From Argyresthia goedartella (taxonomy: Eukaryota > Arthropoda > Insecta > Lepidoptera > Argyresthiidae), in NCBI GenBank assembly GCA_949825045.1, contig OX463807.1:37220749-37284748 (forward strand): a stretch of 64,000 nucleotides of DNA, written 5' to 3'. Numbering within the stretch: the stretch's first letter is position 1; each line of letters begins with the position of its first letter. The position numbers and the translations under genes were made by a program. Shown here in pieces: positions 63,815 through 64,000 of this stretch. Below the pieces are notes generated by a model, which was not told where the DNA came from, searched no databases, and worked only from the letters and a program-made list of their open reading frames with translations.

Positions 63815-64000
63815 GCCCATTAAATCAAGTTACTAGTAATGAAAAATGTAAAAGTAAGAATATTTTAAACGTGGTTCATCAAAATATACAGGGCATGTTA
63901 AGTAAAGAACTGGAAATTGAGTTATTCATGAACTGTAATAATATTGATATTTTATGTATAACAGAGCACTTTTTAAAGAGTTATCAGTTCATGTTCAACT
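63815..64000 (+). CDS. LINE-5 ORF2 start (endonuclease), partial
   Basis: Open to the window end: NVVHQNIQGMLSKELEIELF and DILCITEHFLKS match the first two motifs (Asn and Glu) of a LINE endonuclease. The rest lies outside. Confidence 0.6.

Larger units (their letters stand above)
61850..64000 (+). mobile_element. LINE (LINE-5) with esterase-type ORF1, split, runs off window
   Basis: A + strand non-LTR element: the end of ORF1 at about 61880-62773 and the start of ORF2 from about 63820 to the window edge. An antisense LINE 3' end (LINE-4, about 62795-63785) is inserted between them. ORF1 style suggests a CR1-like group. Confidence 0.6.

Overview
This window looks like nuclear DNA of a moth or butterfly (Lepidoptera). 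It is AT-rich and carries intron-split animal genes with canonical GT/AG splice sites. Most of it is transposable elements and short dispersed repeats of lepidopteran type: tRNA-headed SINEs, a repeat beginning CGTCACGCC, and a repeat edged by AGGGTTCCGTA. The order is inferred from these features; no sequence search was possible.

Two host genes are supported. The first, on the + strand (6524-36926), encodes a secreted protein of about 128 residues with two WAP (four-disulfide core) domains. It has four exons. The last two are separated by an intron of about 28.8 kb (7981-36750) that is almost entirely nested transposons. The second, on the - strand (61254 down to 47466), is the last 13 exons, about 820 codons, of an M1 (aminopeptidase N-like) protein; its N-terminus lies beyond the right edge. 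In this protein the zinc-binding HExxH-x18-E signature reads QELSY-x18-K and the GAMEN substrate motif reads RPADN, so it should be a pseudoenzyme. Its C-terminus also shows no GPI-anchor signal. The two genes converge, about 10 kb apart.

Layout. 1-6500: repeats, a palindromic MITE, and a broken Crypton-like tyrosine recombinase. 6500-8000: WAP exons 1-3, with a SINE tail just before exon 3 and a LINE tail just after it. 9787-20387: a BEL/Pao LTR retroelement with both LTRs, gag/protease and an env remnant. Its reverse transcriptase and integrase are absent, and an antisense gypsy-type element lies there, itself invaded by a LINE endonuclease fragment. About 20480-32700: a Jockey-like LINE interrupted first by an antisense LINE (23788-26592) and then, in its 3' UTR, by a 4.9-kb P-superfamily element (27544-32482) with 20-bp identical inverted ends and a perfect 8-bp target duplication. 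33150-36060: antisense LINE remnants. 36063-36750: an AGGGTTCCGTA repeat and a TAATC-type pentamer array leading to WAP exon 4. 37000-47400: intergenic repeats, a second MITE copy and LINE fragments. 47466-61254: the M1 pseudoenzyme, with repeats in its introns, including about 400 bp of TG repeat. 61850-64000: another LINE (ORF1 and the start of ORF2) split by an antisense LINE 3' end.

The transposon genes examined here are broken by frameshifts, stops or deletions; the P element has intact termini. No bacterial-type operons, rRNA, intact tRNA or CRISPR arrays were seen.
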